Assembly (NCBI RefSeq): GCF_016658865.1
Contig: NZ_CP067992.1
Location: forward strand, 763,001 to 827,000
Origin: Streptococcus mitis
GTDB taxonomy: Bacteria; Bacillota; Bacilli; Lactobacillales; Streptococcaceae
Direction of reading: 5' to 3'
DNA length: 64,000 bases
Below the pieces are notes generated by a model. It saw nothing but the letters and a program-made list of their open reading frames with translations, ran no database searches and had not been told where the DNA came from. Of the stretch, positions 17,492 through 26,277 are shown piece after piece. Position 1 is the first letter of the stretch. Each line of letters starts with the position of its first letter. The translations under genes and the position numbers were made by a program.

Positions 17492-18223
17492 ATGAAACGC
17501 ATCGAACTATCATTTAAGCGGATTGACCAATCACCGAGCGACCTATCGACAAAATTCCAAGGTTTTCTCATGGAAAAGCTAGAACCAGACTATGTGACTT
17601 GGTTACATGAACAGGAGACCAACCCCTATTCACTAAAAATCATCCATCAAAAGGACAAGACCCTATGGTCCCTTCATCTCCTGACGGATGAGGCTGTCAA
17701 GCAGATTCTGCCTGTTCTATTGGAGCTCAAGAAAGTAGAGCTTCATGATTTACCGACTCTCATGGTAGAGTCTGTGTCCATGCAAGATCTCAGTTCGGAG
17801 CAACTCTTTGAGTTTTTTAATGAAAACCAAGATCGGTCACTCTACACCATTCATTTTCAAACTCCGACAGGATTTCGCTCTCAGGGAGAGTACGTACTCT
17901 TTCCGACCATGCGCCTCATCTTTCAGAGTTTGATGATGAAGTATGCACGTCTGGTCGAGAATCGTCAGGAAATCGAAGAGGAAACCCTGGACTACTTGGT
18001 CAAGCATAGTAGGGTTACCAGTTATCGATTGGAGTCCAGCTATTTTAAAGTCCATGGCAAAAAAATCCCTGGTTTCAGGGGGAAATTTACCTTTAAAATT
18101 ACAGGTCCAAATACCTTGAAAGCATATGCCAATATGCTTCTAAAATTTGGGGAGTACTCAGGTCTCGGTATGAAAACTAGCTTAGGGATGGGAGGTTTAG
18201 AACTTGAAGAAAGAAAAGATTGA
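17492..18223 (+). CDS. cas6: CRISPR RNA endonuclease Cas6
   Basis: 243-residue RAMP-fold endoribonuclease that cuts the pre-crRNA 8 bases upstream of each spacer, at the base of the repeat hairpin. The C-terminal glycine-rich loop GLGMKTSLGMGG is the Cas6 signature. Start ATG follows AAAGGAGG at ideal spacing. Its 3' end overlaps the cas10 start by 20 bases. It lies 82 bp after the end of the array, and no strong promoter is obvious in that gap, so read-through from the array or cas1 promoter is likely. Confidence 0.93.
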   Translation: MKRIELSFKRIDQSPSDLSTKFQGFLMEKLEPDYVTWLHEQETNPYSLKIIHQKDKTLWSLHLLTDEAVKQILPVLLELKKVELHDLPTLMVESVSMQDLSSEQLFEFFNENQDRSLYTIHFQTPTGFRSQGEYVLFPTMRLIFQSLMMKYARLVENRQEIEEETLDYLVKHSRVTSYRLESSYFKVHGKKIPGFRGKFTFKITGPNTLKAYANMLLKFGEYSGLGMKTSLGMGGLELEERKD

Positions 18224-20498
18224 TTTAGTTTATGGGTCGCTTTTGCACGCTATCAGCAAGGTGATTCAAGGTTCCAGGTATGATGAGAAAGACCTAGGTA
18301 CCATTGGGTCCGAATGGTTTAGACGCTTTTCGGATAATGAAAAAATAGCCCAGCAGATAGCCAAGGCGACTTCTAGTGATTTACCGACGGACTTGGCTTC
18401 TGATAGTTTGGTCTATATCACGTCAGCTGCGGCAAAGATTGCTTCAGGACTAAAAGGGCCAGTAAGAACTCATGGAGGAAAAGAAGATTTCCTAAGCAAA
18501 CAATCGGATATCTTCAATGTATTTTCAGATAGCCCTAGTCAGCGTTATCTCGATGCACGACTATTAGAGCTTGACGGGGAACCAAACTATGCTAAGGGAA
18601 CGAGTGAGCCGTCTGACCAGTCAGACTATGACCTGATAGTAGGGACCTTAGAAAAAGAGTTTGAGAGATTGGACTTTAGCCAATCTGAGATAGATGCCCT
18701 TTTGAATCTCCTTGAGGCTACTCTTTCCTATGTGCCTGTTTCGACAAGAACCAAGGAATTATCGGATATTTCTCTAGCAACCTACAGTCGTCTGACAGCT
18801 GGCTTTGCCCTAGCTGTAGAGGACTATTTAGCAGACAAGAATTGCCGTGACTATGAGAAAGTGCTGGGACAAGACTTAGAAGCTTTTTATAGCGAGAAGG
18901 CCTTTTTATTAGCAAGTTTTGACCTGTCAGGGATTCAGGATTTTATCTACAATATCGCAACAGCTGGAGCTGCCAAGCAACTAAAAGCACGTTCCTTGTA
19001 TCTAGATTTTATGGGGGAACATATTGCTGACAGCTTACTGGAGAAGTTAGAGCTTACAAGGGCTAATCTCCTCTACGTCGGTGGAGGGCATGCCTATTTT
19101 ATCCTTCCAAACACCGAAAAAACTAGAGAAACCTTGGCTAACTTTGAAGCAGAATTCAATCAGTTTCTGGTCGAGCATTTCCAGACAGGTCTGTACGTAG
19201 CATTTGGTTGGAGTCCGTTTTCTGCCAATGATATGACAACGACACTGGCTGACTATCGAAAAGTCTATCAAACAACCAGTCGGATGATTTCTCAAAAGAA
19301 AATTTCTCGTTATGATGCCAAAACTCTCCTTGAACTCAACCAAGGAGGAAAAAGTTCTCAGAAAGAATGTGCAATTTGCCACTCAGTCGAAAAGCTTACC
19401 AAGTATAAAGATCAAGAGGTCTGCCATATCTGTGCAGGAATGTATCGCTTTGCCAAGGAAATACAAGAAAACTACTATATTGTGACAAAAGAAAAAGGCC
19501 TGCCGATAGGTCCGGGAGCCTATATTAGTGGTATTTCAAAAGCCGACCTTGCCAATGAAGAGTGGGACCGTATTTATGTAAAGAATAGCTATAGTACAGA
19601 TATCCTAAAAGCAACCCATGTCTTTGTCGGAGATTACAAGTATGATGAGATTTACGAGTACGCCAAATTATCTCAGGATAGTGAAACTGGACAAGGAATC
19701 AAGCGTCTGGCAGTCGTTCGACTAGATGTGGATGACCTAGGAGCCGCCTTTATGGCTGGGTTCTCTTACCAAGATAGTGGCAAGTATAATACTCTGGCAC
19801 GTTCAGCGACCTTCTCTAGAAGTATGAGTCTCTTCTTTAAGGTCTATATCAACCAGTTTGCCAAAGAGAAAAAACTATCGATTATTTATGCCGGTGGAGA
19901 TGATGTATTTGCGATCGGTTCCTGGCAGGATATTATTGAGTTCACTATTTGTCTCCGACAAAACTTTATCAAGTGGACAAATGGTAAATTAACCCTATCA
20001 GCAGGAATCGGCCTATTTCCAGATAAAACTCCAGTTAGCCTTATGGCTGAAGAAACTGGTAAGCTAGAAGGAGCAGCAAAGGATAACGACAAGGATAGTA
20101 TTTCCCTTTTTAAAGCAGGTAATACCTTGAAGTTGGACCAATCTTTTGGCAATGTTGATTCTGAAAGAAATTATACCTTGAAGTTCGACCAATTTATTGA
20201 CAATGTCTATAATGGGAAACTGAAGAGCATTCGTTACTACTTTAATATTCAAGATGAGCGAGGAAAGAGTTTTGTATATAGACTTATTGAGCTCCTTCGC
20301 AACTACGATCGTATGAATATTGCTCGATTAGCCTATTATTTGACGCGCTTAGAAGATCAAACTTCTAAGGATAAAAAAGAAGAGTTTAAAGAGTTTAAAG
20401 ATTTATTCTTTTCTTGGTATACAGGTAGCGATAATGAACGTAAGGAAGCAGAGATAGCTTTACTTCTATATATTTATGAGATTAGAAAGGATTCATAG
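18204..20498 (+). CDS. cas10: Cas10/Csm1, cyclic oligoadenylate synthase with degenerate HD nuclease (TTG start)
   Basis: 764-residue large subunit of the Csm complex. The start is TTG at 18204, eight bases after GGGAGG. The N-terminal HD domain (1-110) is present but its catalytic positions are lost: HAIS at 15-18 instead of HD, and the later His/Asp positions read EKD, AKATSS and AAAKIASG. The palm domain GGDD (564-567) and the zinc-ribbon CxxC pairs (from residue 389) are intact, so cyclic oligoadenylate synthesis should work. A 17-residue in-frame tandem duplication (NTLKLDQ / YTLKFDQ) lies at 20122-20223. Starts inside cas6 and abuts csm2. Confidence 0.95.
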   Translation: MKKEKIDLVYGSLLHAISKVIQGSRYDEKDLGTIGSEWFRRFSDNEKIAQQIAKATSSDLPTDLASDSLVYITSAAAKIASGLKGPVRTHGGKEDFLSKQSDIFNVFSDSPSQRYLDARLLELDGEPNYAKGTSEPSDQSDYDLIVGTLEKEFERLDFSQSEIDALLNLLEATLSYVPVSTRTKELSDISLATYSRLTAGFALAVEDYLADKNCRDYEKVLGQDLEAFYSEKAFLLASFDLSGIQDFIYNIATAGAAKQLKARSLYLDFMGEHIADSLLEKLELTRANLLYVGGGHAYFILPNTEKTRETLANFEAEFNQFLVEHFQTGLYVAFGWSPFSANDMTTTLADYRKVYQTTSRMISQKKISRYDAKTLLELNQGGKSSQKECAICHSVEKLTKYKDQEVCHICAGMYRFAKEIQENYYIVTKEKGLPIGPGAYISGISKADLANEEWDRIYVKNSYSTDILKATHVFVGDYKYDEIYEYAKLSQDSETGQGIKRLAVVRLDVDDLGAAFMAGFSYQDSGKYNTLARSATFSRSMSLFFKVYINQFAKEKKLSIIYAGGDDVFAIGSWQDIIEFTICLRQNFIKWTNGKLTLSAGIGLFPDKTPVSLMAEETGKLEGAAKDNDKDSISLFKAGNTLKLDQSFGNVDSERNYTLKFDQFIDNVYNGKLKSIRYYFNIQDERGKSFVYRLIELLRNYDRMNIARLAYYLTRLEDQTSKDKKEEFKEFKDLFFSWYTGSDNERKEAEIALLLYIYEIRKDS

Positions 20499-20879
20499 AT
20501 GGCAATTTTAACAGATGATAATTACGTAGATAAGGCAGAAAAAACCATTAAAAATTTAGTAACTGATAAGCGTAATTTTAAAAATAAAAATTCAGATGTT
20601 CTATCCATGAGTAAACTACGAAACTTATTGAGTTTAACGAGTACCCTCTTTGATGAAAGTAAGGTCCGTGAGTACGAAGAATTAAAGGATAAGATTGCCT
20701 ATTTGAGGGTCCAATTCGTCTATCAATCAGGCCGTGAAGAGGCGGTACTGGACTTAGTTCAAAAAGGTAAGATTTTACCAATTTTAAAAGAAATTAATAG
20801 TAGGGAAAGTCTCCAACGTTTTTGTCGCTATATGGAAGCGCTAGTAGCTTATTTTAAATTTTATGGAGGAAAAGATTAA
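20499..20879 (+). CDS. csm2: Csm2 small subunit
   Basis: 126-residue helical protein, the inner-filament small subunit of the type III-A complex. The text KLRNLLSLTSTLF and RFCRYMEALVAYFKFYGGKD is typical of Csm2. The ATG directly abuts the cas10 stop (TAGATG) and its own stop overlaps the csm3 ATG, so stoichiometry is controlled by coupled translation. No catalytic role is expected. Confidence 0.93.
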   Translation: MAILTDDNYVDKAEKTIKNLVTDKRNFKNKNSDVLSMSKLRNLLSLTSTLFDESKVREYEELKDKIAYLRVQFVYQSGREEAVLDLVQKGKILPILKEINSRESLQRFCRYMEALVAYFKFYGGKD

Positions 20880-21541
20880 TGGCATTTGCAAAAATTAAAG
20901 TAACAGCACAAATCCGTCTAGAGACAGGACTTCATATTGGGACAAGTAATGCTTTTGCGGCGATTGGTGCTACGGACTCACCTGTGATTAAAGATCCAAT
21001 TACAAACTTACCCATTATTCCAGGATCTAGTATCAAAGGGAAAATGCGTACCCTTTTGGCAAGAGTATATAATACTAAATTAGCAGAAAAACCAGGAGAA
21101 GATGGGGAAATTATTAGTCGTCTCTTTGGGAATAGTTCAGACAAAAACTATAAAGTAGGAAGACTCATCTTTAGAGATGCCTTTCTAACTAACAAAAAAG
21201 ATTTAGATTCACGAGCTGTCAAAGGTTATACTGAGGTTAAGTTTGAAAATACTATTGATCGTATCACTGCTGAAGCAAATCCAAGACAAATTGAACGTGC
21301 TATCCGAGACAGTATCTTTGGATTTGAGTTGATCTATGAGGTGACAGACAAGAGTCAAGCTCAAGTAGAAGAAGACTTCAAAGTGATTCTTGATGGATTA
21401 AAACTGTTGGAACTTGATTATTTAGGTGGTTCAGGTTCTCGTGGATATGGTAAAGTTGTTTTTGAGGATCTTAAAGCAAATACAGTTTTCGGAAACTATG
21501 ATGTTAGTAGATTGAATGAACTTTTAACTACGGAGGTCTAG
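20879..21541 (+). CDS. csm3: Csm3 backbone RNase subunit
   Basis: 220-residue Cas7-type RAMP protein that forms the crRNA-binding filament and cuts target RNA every six bases. The catalytic Asp33 (AAIGATDSPV) is retained, as are the G-rich signatures IIPGSSIKGKMRTLL and LGGSGSRGYGKV. Target-RNA cleavage should therefore be active although the Cas10 HD domain is not. Normal length. Confidence 0.95.
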   Translation: MAFAKIKVTAQIRLETGLHIGTSNAFAAIGATDSPVIKDPITNLPIIPGSSIKGKMRTLLARVYNTKLAEKPGEDGEIISRLFGNSSDKNYKVGRLIFRDAFLTNKKDLDSRAVKGYTEVKFENTIDRITAEANPRQIERAIRDSIFGFELIYEVTDKSQAQVEEDFKVILDGLKLLELDYLGGSGSRGYGKVVFEDLKANTVFGNYDVSRLNELLTTEV

Positions 21542-21542
21542 T

Positions 21543-22448
21543 ATGACCTATAAGATGTATATTATGAACTTTCAGTCTGCTCACTTTGGAGCAGGTACTC
21601 TGGATAGTTCTAAAATGACTTTTGCAGCTGACCGATTATTTTCTGCCTTGGCTATTGAGGCAAAAAAAATGGGGAAAATGGAGGAATTCGTGTCAATAGC
21701 GGGTCAAGATCATTTTGTTTTGACTGATGCCTTTCCTTATCAGTCAGGTCCATTATTACCTAAGCCGATAGGATTTCCAAAGTTTGATCAGCCTGACTTA
21801 ACAACGGATGTCAAAGAAGTAAGACGTCAAGCGAAAATGGCGAAGAAACTTCAGTTTATACCCTTGGATAAATTTGATTCTTATGTAAAAGGAACGCTTT
21901 TTGAAGACGAAGAACATGCAGTAACAAACATTATCACTAAAAACCAACCTCATGTAGATGGGAATCTTTTTCAAGTGTCTACCGTTAGATTTAGAGATGA
22001 TTCTTCTCTTTACGTGATTGCAAACGAATCTGACCTCTTGAATGAACTCATGACAAGCTTGCAGTATACAGGAATTGGTGGGAAACGTTCCAGTGGTTAT
22101 GGACAATTTGATTTGACTATTTTAGATTTACCAGATAGCTTAAAAAATCGTCTCACCAAGGCCCATCAAGGACCTGTCATGACCTTTACGACTTCTCTAC
22201 CAGTCGAAAAGGAACTTGAATATGCTATGGAAACTGGTTCCTATTTAATAAGTAAATCAAGTGGTTTTGCTTTTAGTACAGAAACTAATGAAAATTACCG
22301 TAAGCAGGATTTATATAAGTTTGCTTCTGGATCTACTTTCTCTGAAACCTTTACAGGACAGATTGTAGATGTAAGACCTCTTGATTTCCCGCATGAAGTA
22401 TTAAACTATGCTAAACCACTATTTTTCAAGATGGAGGGAGAAAGATGA
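21543..22448 (+). CDS. csm4: Csm4 (Cas5-type subunit, crRNA 5' handle binding)
   Basis: 301-residue RAMP protein. Family knowledge places it between Cas10 and the 5' repeat handle of the crRNA. Typical segments are FQSAHFGAGTLDSS at the N-terminus and GIGGKRSSGYGQF, the glycine-rich loop, in the middle. Start ATG follows GGAGGTCTAGT, and its stop overlaps csm5 by four bases. Confidence 0.93.
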   Translation: MTYKMYIMNFQSAHFGAGTLDSSKMTFAADRLFSALAIEAKKMGKMEEFVSIAGQDHFVLTDAFPYQSGPLLPKPIGFPKFDQPDLTTDVKEVRRQAKMAKKLQFIPLDKFDSYVKGTLFEDEEHAVTNIITKNQPHVDGNLFQVSTVRFRDDSSLYVIANESDLLNELMTSLQYTGIGGKRSSGYGQFDLTILDLPDSLKNRLTKAHQGPVMTFTTSLPVEKELEYAMETGSYLISKSSGFAFSTETNENYRKQDLYKFASGSTFSETFTGQIVDVRPLDFPHEVLNYAKPLFFKMEGER

Positions 22449-23509
22449 AAACAGAATATAAAATCTTTCAATTCAGCCTCCTAGCTATGGCCCCTATTCA
22501 TATTGGGAATGGTGAAAAATATACTTCTCGAGAATTTATCTATGAAAATGGGTACTTTTATTTTCCTGATATGGGTAAGTTTTATAATCGCATGGTGGAG
22601 AAAGGATACGATCAAAAGTTTGAGCGTTTTTTACAGGAGACGAAGCCAAACGCCAGAAATAATCGCTTGATATCTTTTTTAGAGGATAACCGTATTTCTG
22701 ACCGTAACTTTGGTGGCTATAGAATTATAGAAACTGAGTTAGAAACAAATAATAATTATTTAAGAGGAGGCGCAATAAATCAAGTATCAAAGTTTATTAG
22801 AGATCCTTTTGGTAATCCCTATATTCCTGGAAGTTCATTAAAGGGAGCTATTCGAACTATTTTGATGAATACCAATCCTGACTGGAATAATGAAAATGTT
22901 GTGAAAGATGAAAAGGAAAACAAATCTTTGATTCCTTGGGGAGCAAAAAAAGGGCAGGACTATGATGACTTGTTTAATGCTATTCGTGTTAGTGATAGCA
23001 AACCGTTTAGTAATAAAAGTCTTATTTTAGTTCAAAAATGGGATCATAAAGCCAAGCCCCCTCTTGCCAAGCCTCTCCCTTTATATAGGGAAGCAATCGC
23101 GCCCTCAACTAAAATCAATTTCACCATTACTACAACTACTAAGGAAGCTGGAATCCTAATGGAAGAATTAGGACAGAGAGCGCAAGCCTTTTACAAAGAA
23201 TATAAAAACTTTTTCTTATCAGATTTTCCTGAAAATAAAATTCAGCCAAATATTCAATATCCTATATACTTGGGTGCTGGTAGTGGAGTTTGGACAAAAA
23301 CAATTTTTGAAAAAGCAAAAGATATTTTACAAGAACGTTATGGGAATAGCAGAACCACTAGGATGGTTGAAAAGGGAGTCTTGAAATTAACAAAAGCACC
23401 AATGAAAAGTGTTAAAACAACACAAGCAACTCGTAAACTGATAATGAATAATGAATCCTTCTATGAAATGGGCAAGGCAAACTTTATGATTAAGGAGATT
23501 TCTAAATGA
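22445..23509 (+). CDS. csm5: Csm5 (crRNA 3'-end capping subunit)
   Basis: 354-residue RAMP protein that caps the filament and helps trim the crRNA 3' end. It shows PIHIGNGEKYTSREF and the RAMP loop YIPGSSLKGAIRTIL (about residues 134-148). Overlaps csm4 and csm6 by four bases each (ATGA), so the whole effector set is tightly coupled. Length is usual. Confidence 0.93.
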   Translation: MKTEYKIFQFSLLAMAPIHIGNGEKYTSREFIYENGYFYFPDMGKFYNRMVEKGYDQKFERFLQETKPNARNNRLISFLEDNRISDRNFGGYRIIETELETNNNYLRGGAINQVSKFIRDPFGNPYIPGSSLKGAIRTILMNTNPDWNNENVVKDEKENKSLIPWGAKKGQDYDDLFNAIRVSDSKPFSNKSLILVQKWDHKAKPPLAKPLPLYREAIAPSTKINFTITTTTKEAGILMEELGQRAQAFYKEYKNFFLSDFPENKIQPNIQYPIYLGAGSGVWTKTIFEKAKDILQERYGNSRTTRMVEKGVLKLTKAPMKSVKTTQATRKLIMNNESFYEMGKANFMIKEISK

Positions 23510-24666
23510 AGGTTTTGATTTCAGCAGTGGGGAATACCGATCCAATCCGAAATTTTCACGATGGAGCCTTAGTTCATATTGCGAGAAAATACCGTCCGGA
23601 TAAGATTATTATTGTTTTTTCTGAGGAACTGATTTGTAAGAAAGATGATATTGAGAAAGTAATTCGTTCTATTGATAGTCAATACGTCCCAGAAATTGTA
23701 TACCATGAGCCAATCATTTTAAACAATGAAGTACATATTTTTGATACCATGTTTGATCAATTTGATGCTATTATACGAGAGTATTATACAAAAGACGACG
23801 AATTTATTCTTAATCTTTCAAGTGGAACTCCTCAAATAAAATCAGCTTTGTTTGTTCTTAATAGACTAAGTGAAATCAATGTCAAGGCAGTACAAGTTCC
23901 AAGTCCTGAAAAAAAATCGAACGCTGGAGTTGGGCATGATGATTCAGAAGATATTGATGCACTAATTGATACAAATATAGATAATAAGCGGGACTTTGTC
24001 GATCGAACTATTGAAGATACTTCAGAAAAGTTTAAACAAGGCTTAATGAAAAAAACTTTACGTGATTTTATTAAGAAATATGATTACAAAGCAAGTTTAG
24101 AGATAGCAAATCAATTGCCTGACCTCCCTGGTTTGAAAGACTGTCGCAAAAAGTTACAAGATATTGTCGATTCATTAGATAGGCAAGCTGTACCTCAAGT
24201 CCTCCAAAAGAAAAAATGGAGCGAAGAACAGAAAAAAGTATTAAATGCTTATTTGACTATTGATTTGCAAAAAGAACGTGGGAATTTTAGTGAAGGTCTG
24301 ATTAGAATTAAAAACCTTACAGAGTTTATCTTAGGTGACTATATCGAAAATCGTTATCCAGGATTTCTGGATAATTACGCGAACGATTCAGTAAAATATT
24401 ATATCGGGATTTGGGATTATGACAAGATCCTTCAAGAAAAAAGAGAGTGGATATTGCATAACAAAATCAAACCGATTTTGAGAATGAACAAAACACGAAA
24501 TACGATAGCTCATAAATTGGATTCACTAGATTCTGAGGAACTTAAACAGTTAGGTCCAGTTCTAAAAGCCTTAAAAGTGCTAATCAAGGAACAGTATCAA
24601 CTTACTGAAAAGGATTTTAATTTTTACAAGGATTTTAATAAAGAATTATTAGAATTACTGAAATAA
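23506..24666 (+). CDS. csm6: Csm6, CARF-HEPN ribonuclease (copy 1)
   Basis: 386-residue ancillary RNase switched on by cyclic oligoadenylate made by Cas10. The N-terminal CARF domain has SAVGNTDP (5-12) and LNLSSGTPQIKSA. The C-terminal HEPN domain has RNTIAH (Arg331-His336), the intact R-x4-H active site. It is not part of the Csm complex and degrades RNA non-specifically when activated. With the HD site of Cas10 lost, this gene and the next are the main predicted effectors beyond Csm3. Confidence 0.94.
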   Translation: MKVLISAVGNTDPIRNFHDGALVHIARKYRPDKIIIVFSEELICKKDDIEKVIRSIDSQYVPEIVYHEPIILNNEVHIFDTMFDQFDAIIREYYTKDDEFILNLSSGTPQIKSALFVLNRLSEINVKAVQVPSPEKKSNAGVGHDDSEDIDALIDTNIDNKRDFVDRTIEDTSEKFKQGLMKKTLRDFIKKYDYKASLEIANQLPDLPGLKDCRKKLQDIVDSLDRQAVPQVLQKKKWSEEQKKVLNAYLTIDLQKERGNFSEGLIRIKNLTEFILGDYIENRYPGFLDNYANDSVKYYIGIWDYDKILQEKREWILHNKIKPILRMNKTRNTIAHKLDSLDSEELKQLGPVLKALKVLIKEQYQLTEKDFNFYKDFNKELLELLK

Positions 24667-24682
24667 TGAGAGGTAGAATATC

Positions 24683-25972
24683 TTGGAAATTTTAATTTCA
24701 GCAGTTGGAACGACAGATCCGATTAGTAATAATCGAGATGCAGCTTTATTACATATTGCACGCACTTATAGACCGGAGAAGATTGTTTTAGTTTATAGTG
24801 AGGAGATGCTGATCAAGAAAGATCTCATTGAGCAAGCTATTTTTTCCATAGAAGATTATCATCCTGATGTGACAATTGAGTCAACAATTCTAAAAAATGA
24901 TGAGGTTTATCTATTTGATAAAATGTATGAGGTTATGGGACAGATTGTTGAAAAATATTCTGGAACTGATCATCAATTAATCTTAAACCTATCTTCAGGA
25001 ACGCCTCAGATTATTTCGGCTTTATTTGCCCTCAATCGAATCAAAGATTATAATACTCAGGCTATCCAGGTTGCAACTCCTAACAAATCAGCAAATAGAA
25101 AGTATGTGCCACTTTCAAGTGAAGGTGAACAGAAGCTTTTTAACGAGAACGAGGATAACCAAAAGGATTACGAAGATCGTACTATTAAAGATGAGGCTGA
25201 AAAATTTAATCAATCTTTAATCAAACGTCATTTAAGAAATCTGATAGCTTCCTATGATTATCTTGCTGCAGAAGAACTTGTTACAAAAAAAGAATACAAT
25301 AACTTACTTTCTAAAAAGAAATTATCTTTTTTACGAGCTACATTAAATGACTTTGTAAAAGTATTTAAAACGCAAGCTATTTTAAAAGATATTCAAGACT
25401 ATCCATTGACAGATGTTGAGAAGAAAGCCCTTAATTACTTTTTAATGATAGAAGTATTGAAAGAGAGAGGACAAGTAGCAGATGTCTTAATCAAATCAAA
25501 GTCTTATGTTGAATTTATCATCGAAGAAAAGATCAAAAAAGATTATCCTGATTTAATCAAATATGATGGGGCATTACCCAAATTAAATGAAGAATACAAA
25601 GATTTTGAGAAGATTTTAGATTTTATTGATTTAGAATTTAAAAAAGCAAAAGGAATAGAAAATGAAGAGGAAAGAATTTATTCACCTCAATCAACCTTAA
25701 ACCTTTTATCTTATGAAAATATTCTAACTTTTTATCAAGTCTCTCCTGACTTATTGAAGTCACTTAAGGTTATTACCGGTCTAAATAGTGAGCGTAACAA
25801 AGTTGCACATGGACTATCAGAAATCGATGGTAAAATAGTAAATTCTAAAAAATTGAACCAAACAATAGATACCTTACGTTTTGTTCTTCAGGATACATTT
25901 AATATTGAAGATCACTATTTTGGATATTATCAAAAAATCAATGACAAATTACTAGATTTACTTCGTTCTTAA
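24683..25972 (+). CDS. csm6': Csm6', second CARF-HEPN ribonuclease (TTG start)
   Basis: 429-residue paralogue of the preceding gene. CARF signature SAVGTTDP and LNLSSGTPQIISA; HEPN RNKVAH (Arg371-His376) intact. The start is TTG at 24683 after GAGAGGTAG. It is longer than copy 1 in the linker and HEPN region, matching the csm6/csm6' pair I recall from S. thermophilus. It is the last gene of the locus; no clear terminator follows before the alaS T-box promoter 77 bases downstream. Confidence 0.94.
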   Translation: MEILISAVGTTDPISNNRDAALLHIARTYRPEKIVLVYSEEMLIKKDLIEQAIFSIEDYHPDVTIESTILKNDEVYLFDKMYEVMGQIVEKYSGTDHQLILNLSSGTPQIISALFALNRIKDYNTQAIQVATPNKSANRKYVPLSSEGEQKLFNENEDNQKDYEDRTIKDEAEKFNQSLIKRHLRNLIASYDYLAAEELVTKKEYNNLLSKKKLSFLRATLNDFVKVFKTQAILKDIQDYPLTDVEKKALNYFLMIEVLKERGQVADVLIKSKSYVEFIIEEKIKKDYPDLIKYDGALPKLNEEYKDFEKILDFIDLEFKKAKGIENEEERIYSPQSTLNLLSYENILTFYQVSPDLLKSLKVITGLNSERNKVAHGLSEIDGKIVNSKKLNQTIDTLRFVLQDTFNIEDHYFGYYQKINDKLLDLLRS

Positions 25973-26048
25973 CGAACAACCATATTTTGGAAGATTTCTA
26001 CTTGGTTCAAATTACTATTTTGTACTATTTCATTAGGATGATTTCCAG

Positions 26049-26077
26049 TTGACGCAAGCTTAAAAAAACGTTATAAT
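26049..26077 (+). promoter_or_regulatory. Promoter of the T-box / LURP-one / alaS transcript
   Basis: TTGACG (26049-26054), 17-base spacer, TATAAT (26072-26077). It marks the right edge of the CRISPR-Cas locus. Confidence 0.85.
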
Positions 26078-26083
26078 AAGAAA

Positions 26084-26260
26084 GTTGAGAATTGATTTTC
26101 AGTAGTCTTAGTCCAGAGAAATGGCGGTGCTGCGAGCCATCTAAGTTAGGAAGTCATGCTACTCAATCATACAATTGCATAAGAACAAGAGAATGACAAG
26201 TTCATTGAATGAAGGTGGTACCGCGGTTTTTCGCCCTTCGTGATATGAGCTTGTCTTTTG
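26084..26260 (+). promoter_or_regulatory. T-box riboswitch (predicted tRNA-Ala responsive)
   Basis: The T-box core AAGGTGGTACCGCG lies at 26212-26225. The competing terminator is GACAAGTTCAT (26195-26205) with ATGAGCTTGTC (26245-26255) followed by TTTT. Upstream Stem I text includes CAGAGAAATGG and a GGTGCTGCG segment that could present a GCU alanine specifier, consistent with alaS downstream. Uncharged tRNA would stabilise the antiterminator and allow read-through. The specifier assignment is inference. Confidence 0.9.
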
Positions 26261-26277
26261 ATTTTTTGGAGGTGTTG

